A stretch of 44,865 nt of DNA, taken from positions 130,345 to 175,209 of the forward strand of contig JACPHY010000016.1 in NCBI GenBank assembly GCA_016188355.1, read 5' to 3'. The stretch is from Candidatus Uhrbacteria bacterium (GTDB taxonomy: Bacteria > Patescibacteriota > Patescibacteriia > JACPHY01). Position 1 is the stretch's first letter. Each line of letters opens with the position of its first letter. This document shows positions 1-9,129 of the stretch, piece after piece. The notes under the pieces were generated by a model. That model saw nothing but the letters and a program-made list of their open reading frames with translations, ran no database searches and was not told the DNA's origin. Made by a program: the position numbers and the translations under genes.

Positions 1-264
1 CGATTTATTCCATTCCTTTCCTCCGTGAATCGTCTTGCGGGTGCACTGTTAGGATTGATTGAGGGAATCATCGTGCTCGGCGCGGGATTGTACCTGACCA
101 CGAAATATCCGATTAGTCCGGAATTCACCGCCGCAATCGCGCAGTCGCGGATCGCACCGCCGCTGATTTTTGCGGCGTACCTCATTGTGCCGCTCCTCCC
201 GGCGTTGGTTCGCGAACTTCGGAGCGTCCTGCCGAACGGCATACGGCCACAATGGTGGCCATAG
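1..264 (+). CDS. CvpA family membrane protein, C-terminal part (5' truncated by window edge)
   Basis: Frame open from base 1 (RFIPFLSSVNRLAGALLGLIEGIIVLG...); the NRLxGALLGLxxGxxxL pattern is typical of the CvpA family. Confidence 0.65.
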   Translation, partial: RFIPFLSSVNRLAGALLGLIEGIIVLGAGLYLTTKYPISPEFTAAIAQSRIAPPLIFAAYLIVPLLPALVRELRSVLPNGIRPQWWP

Positions 265-292
265 GCTCGTCTTGCATCTCTTCTCTTTTTTT

Positions 293-1987
293 ATGCATGC
301 AGAGCAATTCCACGGTACGGCGATTGAGGCAACTCCGGAATTGGGGCTTACGGAAAAATTGCGACGCTGTGTACAGCGGCACGTGGTCGATGTGCGGCCC
401 TCGTGGGAGGGGAGCGAGGCGGATCGTGGAGCGGTATCTGGCGCGCTTATTGGAGTAGTCGATGGGAGGGTGAGTCGCTGCGATCCGGCGTTGGATATCG
501 AACGCATCGCGATTGAGGGAGGGAAATGCTCCGTGCTGGTCGGTCCAAATGGTGCAGGGAAGAGCACGTTGTTTGACGCGTTCATGGAGCGGGATGGTGC
601 GGTATTCAGTGAGGGGTCGCACGGATTTTCGAAGGGTGTGCATGGAAAGGACACGCTCCGTATTGCTCGGCTCGATCAAGAAGAGCTGCTGAGCGACATC
701 CCCACACTCACTGCGCGCGAGGTGCTGGATCGAGTGACGGAGCACTACAAGGGCGAGTTCCCCGTCGATTGGGAAAACCCCGACGCGTTTGATCGGAACA
801 TGCGCAATCAGGAAACGCATCAGCGGATCGAGGAACTCGTGAGTAAATTCGGAAAACTATTCGAAATTGATCAGTTTCTCGATCGCGAGGTGCGAGAACT
901 TTCTGGCGGGGAGCGGACCAAGCTCTCCCTGCTCATGCTCCTCGGCAGTGAACCGGATGTGCTGCTCCTGGATGAGCCGACCAATCACCTCGACCTCGAG
1001 AGCATCGCGAAGCTCATCGGACTGTTCGATACGTACAAGCGCATCGGCGCGGGCGTCGTGTGTGTGAGCCATGTGGAGTGGTTCCTCGATATGGTCGGCC
1101 AGGATGGCACCATGGAGCTTCAGGTGAGCGACACCGCGCGGACGCTCATCCATTCGAATTCGCCGTACAAGAAATATAAGAAGCGCGAGCAGTCGCCCGC
1201 GGTGATTCGTGGGCGCATTGGGTGGAAGGCGGACTATGGATTCCCGCATCGTGGCTCCATGTTGTTCCAGCCCAAAGAGCGTGTGACGATTCCGGATTCA
1301 CCCATTCAGGAAACGGAGCCGCCATCCATCTCTGGAGGTGCGATCACCGTATTCTCGGGCAAGAACGGGACCGGGAAGTCGAAGATGATGGCGGAGATGG
1401 CGGATCGATCGAGCAAGATTTTTACCCGAGAGAAAGGCGTGCAGATTGCATTCCTGCCACAGCTCTGGCCGGAGCGGGTGGCGAGGGGAACGGTCGAGCA
1501 GTTCTTCCAATGGATCAAAGAACAGACGAATCCGCTGAGCGATGTTTCCGTGAGCCGCTTCATGAAAGAGGTGCGCGATCTCGGTTTCCGGAGTACCTCG
1601 AACGACATGCTTAAACGGAAGCTCGCCTCATTCAGTGGCGGCGAGCAGCGGTTGCTTTGGTTCGTGGCGGCGAGTATCTTCCAAGGAACGGACGCACTGT
1701 TCCTCGATGAGCCGACGAATCACATGGATCACCAGACCATGCTCGCGATCGTCCGCGCCATTCGTGATTTCCCGGGCGCGGTCGTCCTCTCGACGCATGA
1801 CCTCCGTCTCATGGAAGCGCTCGAGGAAGATACCGGCCCCTCCCGTTCCGGTGTCGGCACCACAAACATCGTCTTCACCCGCGACGGCGACCACGCCCAC
1901 ATCGCCCAAGTCGCCCAAAGCCCCGTCGCCTACGCGAAATCCACCATCACCCAATCGCGGAAATCCGGAGGCCGCATGCAGGTCTAG
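293..1987 (+). CDS. ABC-F type ATP-binding protein (two ABC domains)
   Basis: Two Walker A motifs (GPNGAGKST, SGKNGTGKS), two signatures (LSGGERTKLS, FSGGEQRLLW) and LLLDEPTNHLD / LFLDEPTNHMD; ATG at 293 in frame. Confidence 0.88.
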   Translation: MHAEQFHGTAIEATPELGLTEKLRRCVQRHVVDVRPSWEGSEADRGAVSGALIGVVDGRVSRCDPALDIERIAIEGGKCSVLVGPNGAGKSTLFDAFMERDGAVFSEGSHGFSKGVHGKDTLRIARLDQEELLSDIPTLTAREVLDRVTEHYKGEFPVDWENPDAFDRNMRNQETHQRIEELVSKFGKLFEIDQFLDREVRELSGGERTKLSLLMLLGSEPDVLLLDEPTNHLDLESIAKLIGLFDTYKRIGAGVVCVSHVEWFLDMVGQDGTMELQVSDTARTLIHSNSPYKKYKKREQSPAVIRGRIGWKADYGFPHRGSMLFQPKERVTIPDSPIQETEPPSISGGAITVFSGKNGTGKSKMMAEMADRSSKIFTREKGVQIAFLPQLWPERVARGTVEQFFQWIKEQTNPLSDVSVSRFMKEVRDLGFRSTSNDMLKRKLASFSGGEQRLLWFVAASIFQGTDALFLDEPTNHMDHQTMLAIVRAIRDFPGAVVLSTHDLRLMEALEEDTGPSRSGVGTTNIVFTRDGDHAHIAQVAQSPVAYAKSTITQSRKSGGRMQV

Positions 1988-1990
1988 CAT

Positions 1991-2599
1991 ATGGCACTCA
2001 AGGCCGTCATCTTCGACTTGAACGGCGTCTTCATCCAAAGCCCAAAATTGAGCGATCGATTCCGTGACGACTTCGGTGTCCCACCGGAGGAATTCCTCCC
2101 CGCACTCAAATCGGCGCTCACCCAAGCGCGCCTTCCGGGTGGCGTCGATGTCTACACCTCCATGCGTCCGCATCTCGAGCGATGGGGGATCACGCATACG
2201 AAAGAGGAGTTCTTTCATTACTGGTTTTCTGCCGAGCACGAAGTCCCCGAAATGGCCGACCTCGCCCACACGCTCCGCGCAAAAGGCATCCGCGTGCTCA
2301 TTCTCTCCAACAATTTCCCCGAGCGCTCCGCCTACTACGCCGACTTCCCCTTCGTCCGCGACGCCGTGGACACCGTCTACTACTCCTGGCAAATTGGCTA
2401 CCCCAAATCCGATCCCCGCGCCTACCAAGCGGTGCTCGACCGCGAAGGCCTGCGTCCCGACGAATGCGTCTTCTTCGACGACCAAGAAGAAAACGTCCGC
2501 ATCGCCCAATCCCTCGGCATCGCATCGCACGTATTCTCGGGAATCGACGGGGTACGCGAGGTGCTGGTCGGAGTGTTTCTGTCGTTTCGGACGAAGTGA
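1991..2599 (+). CDS. HAD-superfamily hydrolase
   Basis: FDLNGVF motif I, LILSNN motif II, ECVFFDDQEENVRIAQSLG motif III/IV. Confidence 0.85.
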   Translation: MALKAVIFDLNGVFIQSPKLSDRFRDDFGVPPEEFLPALKSALTQARLPGGVDVYTSMRPHLERWGITHTKEEFFHYWFSAEHEVPEMADLAHTLRAKGIRVLILSNNFPERSAYYADFPFVRDAVDTVYYSWQIGYPKSDPRAYQAVLDREGLRPDECVFFDDQEENVRIAQSLGIASHVFSGIDGVREVLVGVFLSFRTK

Positions 2600-2730
2600 G
2601 TCTGCTGTTTGTGTCGCTGCATGGGGAGCGCGGTCGTGCATTCGTACATGTGTTGAGCGTGGTGGAGACGAGCTGCTGGGGAGACAGGGGTATGTCCTCA
2701 GGTGAGTTTCCGGTTTTTGTAAGGTGATAG

Positions 2731-2762
2731 TCACGCCTTGTGGGCGTGGTTTCGTTTTCTTA
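2731..2762 (+). terminator. Rho-independent terminator
   Basis: CACGCC-ttgtg-GGCGTG stem followed by a T-rich tail gtttcgttttctta. Confidence 0.6.
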
Positions 2763-3031
2763 TTTTCCGGTGATGAGTTCGTTGATCGACTTGGTACGCT
2801 TCTTGCGTATACCCACTCACACTCTCCATGGGGACTATGGACAAAGACACCGCAGATTGCATCTCTGCGAACACATACGAAACGAAGGGACAGATGAACC
2901 TCTTGAGAAATGACCTTCGTGAATATCACAAAAGCGTCAGAGTGCTGCTGCTCATGATTTTTTTTTATCTCGTCGTCATTGGGATAAGATTGGGGTGATA
3001 TTGTCCACAGTTCCCACCTTGAGGGGGTTCA

Positions 3032-3703
3032 GTGCTTCGTATGCCTAATCAAACAATCTTCGAGAGACTGCGTGGCATCCAGATGCAGTTGAATGGGCTT
3101 CATGCTGGAGGGCTGAGCATGAGTTCAGCGGCAAAAGGTGCAGAGCGGGAGGATTTCATTAATAAATATTTGGCGGAGATGATGCCTCCGCCTTTCCGTT
3201 TCGGGAGCGGTGATGTCACCGATCAGCGTGGAGAAAAATCTGGGCAGATCGACATCGTGGTGGAATATCCATTTCTCCCGAGTCTTCCCATGGTTAGTGG
3301 CTCCAGCAGGCTTTACCTTGCAGAAGGAGTTGCTGCTGTTGTTGAGGTGAAGTCAAGTGTATTGGATCAATGGGAGCAGGTTAGAAGTATGGCTGCTGCA
3401 GTGAAAAAACTGGAGCGACATTTCGGTTCGACTCTTTCCATGGGGCAGCCGCAAGTCCGAATCCCTGTGTTTGTTGTTGGATATCAAGGCTGGAGGGATA
3501 TCGATACCATGAAATCCAAATTAGAGAACAAGGATGTCGACGGTATTCTGGTCATTGACCAAGGCCTCTTCGCTTCCAACGATGATTTTCAAGGAATCAC
3601 GGCATCAGGTCCCTGGGCATTATGGGGACTAATTCACTGCATCAATCTAGCGGCCAGCACTCTCAAATTAGCTTCGGCGAGCCTATTGGATTACGCGAAG
3701 TAG
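3032..3703 (+). CDS. DUF6602-like / PD-(D/E)xK nuclease-like protein
   Basis: GQIDIVVEYP...LAEGVAAVVEVKS resembles the D-(x)n-ExK core of restriction-endonuclease-like folds and DUF6602. Confidence 0.6.
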   Translation: MLRMPNQTIFERLRGIQMQLNGLHAGGLSMSSAAKGAEREDFINKYLAEMMPPPFRFGSGDVTDQRGEKSGQIDIVVEYPFLPSLPMVSGSSRLYLAEGVAAVVEVKSSVLDQWEQVRSMAAAVKKLERHFGSTLSMGQPQVRIPVFVVGYQGWRDIDTMKSKLENKDVDGILVIDQGLFASNDDFQGITASGPWALWGLIHCINLAASTLKLASASLLDYAK

Positions 3704-3757
3704 TTGGGTAGGTGAATTTAGTCAGAAGGAATGGGGTCAGGTCCAAGATGGGGGCAC

Positions 3758-4027
3758 TTATTGATTGATGATTGAACAATATTTGGATAGCAATACCATC
3801 ATGGGTGCGAAAAGCTGGAGCACGAAGCCAACGACGAGCAGTCCAACCCCCCATCGAAATCTCTCCTCAAAAATAATGCAGAGATTTCTTTCTCTGCCTT
3901 TCCTGTCTGATTCACTTGAATCGTTGTGCGAGCCCTCGACGGCAGATGCAGCAAGTATTGCGCCGACTATATCGAATGAAAGGCCAGCCGCCTGTGTTAT
4001 TACCGTCCACATAGTGTGAAAATACAA
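3758..4027 (-). CDS. Small membrane protein (hypothetical)
   Basis: 89-aa ORF with two hydrophobic segments (AGLSFDIVGAILAAS; RWGVGLLVVGFVLQLFAPMMVLL) and a charged loop. Confidence 0.5.
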   Translation of the reverse strand: MYFHTMWTVITQAAGLSFDIVGAILAASAVEGSHNDSSESDRKGRERNLCIIFEERFRWGVGLLVVGFVLQLFAPMMVLLSKYCSIINQ

Positions 4028-4207
4028 CTCCGCGTGGATTGGCCGCTAAGTATCACGAAACAGGGACCACGCGGAAGTGCATGTAATAGTTAAGATTGTT
4101 GGGATGAGCATCCCTCTCGGGATGATTGGTGTCAAGAGATTGACGGGCTTATACTCTACTCGATCACTCTGCGCCCGGTTGCGCAATGATTCTCCACCTT
4201 CTTTTCT

Positions 4208-4405
4208 ATGAAAATTCTGACCAAGGAGAACGTTGGGTTCGTTCTCATCGTTTTTTGGATTTTTGGTGTCATCGGTAATGGAGGCCTTGGGCTGCATGCT
4301 CCGACTTCAGCGGAGGCTATCGGGTTCGATTTTGGTACGCTTGCTCCTCCGGTAATTGGAGTTGTTCTCATTATCGCTGGGCGTAGGAAGAAAATGCTCC
4401 GGTAG
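4208..4405 (+). CDS. Small two-TM hypothetical protein
   Basis: 65-aa ORF with two hydrophobic segments and a basic C-terminus. Confidence 0.45.
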   Translation: MKILTKENVGFVLIVFWIFGVIGNGGLGLHAPTSAEAIGFDFGTLAPPVIGVVLIIAGRRKKMLR

Positions 4406-4524
4406 AGAAAGAGGCAGCCCTGGATAAGGCTGCGGAGATACTGTCTGGGAAATGAGTGGGCGATCCCCGCTGGATCGCTGAGTAAATTCGGCGCGGCGGT
4501 GAAAGGGTGCTATATTGGCAATCT

Positions 4525-4686
4525 ATGCAGGCCATACTCCATTTTTTCTCACATCTCGGCAATTGGAGGGTGGCGAAGTGGCATGAGCGGAAGCGTCTGG
4601 AGCGAAAGGTGACTGCGGGAACGAAGCGGGCGATCAAGGAGTATCGCGTCACGTTCGAACGACTCAAGGAGTTCGACAAGCAGTAG
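4525..4686 (+). CDS. 53-aa basic protein, candidate antitoxin/partner of the downstream Fic/Doc protein
   Basis: Short ORF MQAILHFFSHLGNWRVAKWHERKRLERKVTAGTKRAIKEYRVTFERLKEFDKQ ending 6 nt before the Fic ORF; below the ORF-track size cutoff. Confidence 0.5.
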   Translation: MQAILHFFSHLGNWRVAKWHERKRLERKVTAGTKRAIKEYRVTFERLKEFDKQ

Positions 4687-4692
4687 CGTGGT

Positions 4693-5112
4693 GTGCGGTA
4701 CCTTGACGTGGAGCTCATGGAGAAAATGTGTCACCGCCTTGCGGTGGACATTTTCGATACCGCGGAGGATCCCATTGCGCCGTTCCATGAGCGCACGCTT
4801 CCACTGCTCGATTCTGCGTTGCAGCTTCCGCGCGCCACATTCGACAGTCAGGAGCTCTATCCGACTTTGGATATCAAGGCCGCAGTTCTTTTTTATGCGC
4901 TTATTCGCAATCATGCATTTCCCAATGGGAATAAGCGCATCGCCGTCGCGGCGCTGCTCGTCTTTCTCTACATCAACGATCATTGGGTGCACGCAGATGC
5001 TCAGGAGTTGTATGAGCAGGCGATTGCGATTGCAGCGTCTGATCGTCAGCATCATGAAGAGGATCGTGCATGTTTCCGCTCGTGGCTCGCGCAGCATTTA
5101 GTGCACGCATGA
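4693..5112 (+). CDS. Fic/Doc family protein (Doc-type toxin-like)
   Basis: HAFPNGNKRIAVAALLVFL matches the Fic/Doc HxFx(D/N)xNKR core; Doc-size 139 aa; GTG start. Confidence 0.8.
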   Translation: MRYLDVELMEKMCHRLAVDIFDTAEDPIAPFHERTLPLLDSALQLPRATFDSQELYPTLDIKAAVLFYALIRNHAFPNGNKRIAVAALLVFLYINDHWVHADAQELYEQAIAIAASDRQHHEEDRACFRSWLAQHLVHA

Positions 5113-5144
5113 TTCGGTTTCGTGTTTCCGTTGGGCTTGCTAGT

Positions 5145-5170
5145 TCTAATATTCGTACGAACAAGCGAAT
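5145..5170 (+). repeat. Dispersed intergenic motif copy 1
   Basis: TCTaATATTCGTACGAAcAAGCGAAT. Confidence 0.75.
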
Positions 5171-5230
5171 GGATCGGCGCTCGATTGGTGGCGGTGGTTC
5201 GTGAATTTTTTCTCATCACATTTCGCATCC

Positions 5231-5458
5231 ATGCACGCCGCAACTCATGATCCGCTGCACGGGAAAACGCTTCAGGTGATTTTGGAATATCTGGTGGAGC
5301 ATTTGGGATGGGAGGAACTTGGTCGGTGCATTCCGATTCGGTGTTTTCTGCATGAGCCGAATATGAGGTCGAGTTTGGTGTTTTTGCGGAAAACGCCTTG
5401 GGCGCGAGCGAAGGTGGAGGGTCTCTACGTGCGTGTGAGTCGTCGTGCGAAGCAGTGA
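5231..5458 (+). CDS. VF530 family (DUF2132) DNA-binding protein
   Basis: HDPLHGKTLQVILEYLVEHLGWEELGRCIPIRCFLHEPNMRSSLVFLRKTPWARAKVEGLY is the family signature. Confidence 0.9.
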   Translation: MHAATHDPLHGKTLQVILEYLVEHLGWEELGRCIPIRCFLHEPNMRSSLVFLRKTPWARAKVEGLYVRVSRRAKQ

Positions 5459-5476
5459 TGAAATCGAAAGCCCTAT

Positions 5477-5953
5477 ATGCATCGCGAAAATGCTGCGAAA
5501 CTCACTATCGCTATCCTCGTTTCGGAGTTGGCGGGAATTATTGGGTCATTGTTCACCGGGCCTGCAATTCCGGGGTGGTATGCGGGGATCGTGAAGCCGG
5601 CCATCGCGCCGCCGAACTGGGTATTTGGTCCGGTGTGGGTCACACTCTTCGCGCTCATGGGTGTTGCGGCATTTCTGGTGTGGCAGCGGGGATGGGAACG
5701 TCGTCCGGTGCGGGTGGCGCTCGGCGTTTTCTTGGGGCAGCTTGTGCTCAATGCGCTTTGGTCGGTGCTCTTCTTTGGTCTGCGGAGTCCGGTCGCGGCA
5801 CTCGGGGAAATTGTGGTGTTGTGGGTCGCAATTCTTGCCACCATCATCGCGTTCGCGCGGATTTCCCGTCCGGCAGCGTATCTCCTCATCCCGTATATCG
5901 TATGGGTGTCGTTTGCGGGCGTCCTCAATTATCAGATTTGGCAATTGAATTGA
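5477..5953 (+). CDS. TspO/MBR family protein
   Basis: Five-TM protein with GPAIPGWYAGIVKPAIAPPNWVFGPVW, the TspO signature. Confidence 0.9.
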   Translation: MHRENAAKLTIAILVSELAGIIGSLFTGPAIPGWYAGIVKPAIAPPNWVFGPVWVTLFALMGVAAFLVWQRGWERRPVRVALGVFLGQLVLNALWSVLFFGLRSPVAALGEIVVLWVAILATIIAFARISRPAAYLLIPYIVWVSFAGVLNYQIWQLN

Positions 5954-6041
5954 ATGGTGTGGTGGGATGAAACGCGCGACGTATCGGATGCGTAGTGCTG
6001 TATATGCATGGCGTGCACCCCGAGCGCGTGCCCCACTCCAT

Positions 6042-6443
6042 ATGCCTATGAATCCCATCATCCATTTTGAAATGCCGGCGGAGGATCGAAAGCGCATGAG
6101 CGATTTTTACACGACGGTGTTCGGCTGGCGCATGAAGCAGTTGGGTCCGGAAATGGGGGACTATGTGCTCGTCACCACCACGGAGTCGGATGCGCAGGGA
6201 CGTCCACGGGAGCCGGGTGCAATTAATGGGGGATTTTATCAGAAAACGGATGATGCTCGTTTTCAGCATCCCTCGGTGGTGATTTCGGTTGAGGACATCA
6301 AGGGGCAGATGCAGCAGGTGAAAGCGGCGGGCGGTACGGTGCTGGGGGAAGTTATGGATATTCCGAATGTGGGACAGTACGTGTCGTTTCTCGATACCGA
6401 GGGGAACCGTGTGGGCATGCTCCAGCCGGCTCCGATGGCGTAG
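6042..6443 (+). CDS. VOC family (glyoxalase-like) protein
   Basis: HFEMPAEDRKRMSDFYTTVFGW...VGQYVSFLDTEGNRVGMLQP; start 6042 or 6048. Confidence 0.88.
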   Translation: MPMNPIIHFEMPAEDRKRMSDFYTTVFGWRMKQLGPEMGDYVLVTTTESDAQGRPREPGAINGGFYQKTDDARFQHPSVVISVEDIKGQMQQVKAAGGTVLGEVMDIPNVGQYVSFLDTEGNRVGMLQPAPMA

Positions 6444-6490
6444 TGCGGAGATTGGCACCGCACGGCGGGTGGCGAGTGCAAATTGAGCAG

Positions 6491-6520
6491 CACCCTCCGA
6501 ACCAGATGGTTCGGAGGGTG
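6491..6520. terminator. Strong hairpin between convergent genes
   Basis: CACCCTCCGAACC-agat-GGTTCGGAGGGTG perfect stem. Confidence 0.55.
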
Positions 6521-6529
6521 TGGTCGTGA

Positions 6530-7240
6530 TCACGATGCTTGCGGGGGCGCGGACACTTCGGGTGCGTGGCCGGAGGGAGAGGCCTTGGCGTGCGCGGCCC
6601 ATTCGCGAAGGTTGATGACCGTGGTGATGGTGCCGTGGGAGAAGTAGTGCACTTTTTGGTCCACGTCTCGGAGGATGGTGATGCGGAGGGTGATGTCCTG
6701 GACGACCCCGGTTACCTCGTTGATGCAGACGATGTCACCGACGCGATATTGGTCTTCGAACGTGATGCAGATGCCCGCAATGAGATCGCGCATGAAGTGC
6801 TGGCCACCAATGCCGAATGCGACCCCAATCGTACCCGCAGCGGTGACGATGGGCGTGGTGCTCACGCCGAGCTCGAGCAGGACGAAGAAGAGTGCGATGA
6901 ACCACGCAAAGAATCGAACGGTGCCGTCGAGGATGCGGATGAGCGTATCTTCTCGCCTCCGTTCCGCGTCTTGGGAACCAAACCGCTCCGACGTGATGGC
7001 GCGGCGCACCATGCGTTCGATCGTACGGTGTGCGAATCGTTGCGCGAGGAGGGCGGCGAGGATGATACCGGCGATGGTCGCCGCATGGCGCACCATCTCG
7101 TTTTCGGTGATTTGTTTGGCGAGCGCAATGATCTCTTGACCAATCGTCTGTACTTGCACGGGTGCGTGTCCTCCTGAAGGAAAAGAGCGAGCGCTAAGGC
7201 CGGACCCACGCAACGTACCCCAGTGGCGCGTGTGTGTCAA
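6530..7240 (-). CDS. Small-conductance mechanosensitive channel (MscS family)
   Basis: TAAGTIGVAFGIGGQHFMRDLIAGICITFEDQYRVGDIV..GVVQDITLRITILRDVDQKVHYFSHGTI is MscS-like. Exact start uncertain. Confidence 0.88.
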   Translation of the reverse strand: MTHTRHWGTLRGSGLSARSFPSGGHAPVQVQTIGQEIIALAKQITENEMVRHAATIAGIILAALLAQRFAHRTIERMVRRAITSERFGSQDAERRREDTLIRILDGTVRFFAWFIALFFVLLELGVSTTPIVTAAGTIGVAFGIGGQHFMRDLIAGICITFEDQYRVGDIVCINEVTGVVQDITLRITILRDVDQKVHYFSHGTITTVINLREWAAHAKASPSGHAPEVSAPPQAS

Positions 7241-7312
7241 GACCTTGTAACGTGGTGGGGGCAGACGGCGAACAGGCAGCTTGCTACACTGCGTTTACGT
7301 GCGAAATGTGCG

Positions 7313-7873
7313 ATGCGTTTTTTTATGACCCCTTCTTTGCCAGAGCAGGCGGAGCAGTTCATGCGGGACGCGTGGACCCGGGCGAATATGGTGGGGGAGA
7401 TTTCCCATCATCAACGTACCGCGCATTGGATCAAGACATTGCGGCCGGATGCGGGCGATGCGCTTCTCGTGGCGGGATTGCTTCACGATATTGAGCGCGC
7501 GTTTCACGGGGACTGGAAGGCGGGATCTTTGGATCCTGTGCAAATACAGAAACACCAACGACTCTGTGCGGATATGGCGGAGCGTTTCCTCCAGGGGGCA
7601 CATGCGGACGCTGCATTCACGGATGCAGTGAAGGATTTGATTTTGCATCACGAGACGGGTGGGACGGAAGATCAGAACCTATTATGCGATGCGGATTGTC
7701 TCGCGTACTTCGAAGAGAAGGCAGTGGATCGTGCACGGCGAGCGCAGCAGGAGGGCAGATCGGAGCAGTATCGGGAAAAATTGGACGGCGTCTACCGCCG
7801 GATGCATTCACCGCAGGCGAAAGCGATCGCGACGCCGTGGTATGAGGCGGCATTGCGGATAGTACGCTCATAG
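7313..7873 (+). CDS. HD-domain hydrolase family protein
   Basis: VAGLLHDIERAFHGD ... LILHHETGG.. DADCLAYFEE. Confidence 0.75.
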   Translation: MRFFMTPSLPEQAEQFMRDAWTRANMVGEISHHQRTAHWIKTLRPDAGDALLVAGLLHDIERAFHGDWKAGSLDPVQIQKHQRLCADMAERFLQGAHADAAFTDAVKDLILHHETGGTEDQNLLCDADCLAYFEEKAVDRARRAQQEGRSEQYREKLDGVYRRMHSPQAKAIATPWYEAALRIVRS

Positions 7874-7927
7874 TTTGAGCGTCTCCGCTCCCTTGACGCG
7901 TACGGACATTCCCTCTAGGGTGGTGGC

Positions 7928-9076
7928 ATGCACCTTTGCATAAAGCAGCGACGACCTTCTGTTCGGAATCGGTGCGGCATGGGAATGCTCTTCTGCATTG
8001 CGGCATCGAGCTGCGTGGGTGGTTCGTGTCGGTCGTGTGGGTTCGAGGGACCCCGGGTGGAACCCCTCGTGGCTCAGGGGGTCCCGGAGGAGCTTTCGGA
8101 GAATGACACCGCGCAGGTGGATGATTCCAATGTGATCAGCGGTGTGCATACGACGACGCAGGGCAAGTCCTTCGATGCGTTGGCGCAGCAGTTTCGTACC
8201 CGTGCTGCCGAATGGCGCGAGGGAATGGAAGCCTGTCGGGGGCGGGAGTACCTGCCGGATGGTGATCGCTGCGTGAGCGTCACGGCGATCGAGCTCTTCT
8301 GGGAGCATCAGCAGATCGTGGGAGGATTCCCGGATCGCGCATCCGAATTGGCGCCCGAGCGCGAGCGCATCATCCCGACGCTCGTCGCAGAAAAGGAGGA
8401 GATGTTCTCGGCGTTGCGGTTCGATCTCGCCACCGACTACGGAGCCGCGTGGTCGCGATATGCGCGCTGCGCGAATGTGACGGACGTGCATCACGAGTCC
8501 TCGTCGTCGGTCACGGCGAAATGCGGACCGGATCCGATAGAGCGATTCCGATGCAACCTCACGCTTCGGGATCTCGAGATCTACGTGGAGGAGCTCGCTA
8601 CATCCACGGCAACGCCGCCCACGAAATTGCGGACTGCTCGTCTCGCGTTTGCGCGCGCGGCGGAGCAGCCAGATCCGTACGCGTGCGAGGGTTCAAACGA
8701 GCCGGAGTACGAGCTTGCGTATCAAATGTATGCGGCGCTCCACCTCGAGGATGCGCGGCTACGGGTCGCAAAATTGCGCGCGCGACAGGTGCTCCGCTAT
8801 CTCTGCCCGCTCCTCATCGCGGAGATTGATTTCGATCGCGATCGTATTCGCGAAGCGAAAACGTGCCAACTGCATGAGCTTGCGCAGGCACGGCAATGGT
8901 TCGCAAGCGCGGGCGGCATCACGCCAGATGCTTGGCGCGCGGAACTTACCCCGGTGATCGATCGCGCGGAGCGACAGGAGCTCTTCTGTGACGCGATCGC
9001 GCTGGCGGCAGCGGCGGGAGACGAACCGCGTCGGACGGCGCTCATGCGCGACCACGGAAACGCTTGTCCGAAGTGA
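7928..9076 (+). CDS. Hypothetical secreted/lipoprotein-like protein
   Basis: 382-aa ORF, N-terminal hydrophobic segment with FCIAASSC lipobox-like sequence, followed by a terminator. Confidence 0.6.
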   Translation: MHLCIKQRRPSVRNRCGMGMLFCIAASSCVGGSCRSCGFEGPRVEPLVAQGVPEELSENDTAQVDDSNVISGVHTTTQGKSFDALAQQFRTRAAEWREGMEACRGREYLPDGDRCVSVTAIELFWEHQQIVGGFPDRASELAPERERIIPTLVAEKEEMFSALRFDLATDYGAAWSRYARCANVTDVHHESSSSVTAKCGPDPIERFRCNLTLRDLEIYVEELATSTATPPTKLRTARLAFARAAEQPDPYACEGSNEPEYELAYQMYAALHLEDARLRVAKLRARQVLRYLCPLLIAEIDFDRDRIREAKTCQLHELAQARQWFASAGGITPDAWRAELTPVIDRAERQELFCDAIALAAAAGDEPRRTALMRDHGNACPK

Positions 9077-9095
9077 GGACGATACGATAGTCCAC

Positions 9096-9129
9096 GGCCA
9101 CTCCTCTCATGGGAGTGGCCGTTCTTTTT
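9096..9129 (+). terminator. Rho-independent terminator
   Basis: GGCCACTCC-tctcat-GGGAGTGGCC then GTTCTTTTT. Confidence 0.85.

Noticed and set aside
1628-2929. 433-aa minus-strand ORF
   Set aside because: Antisense to the ABC-F 3' end and HAD gene; no recognisable family.
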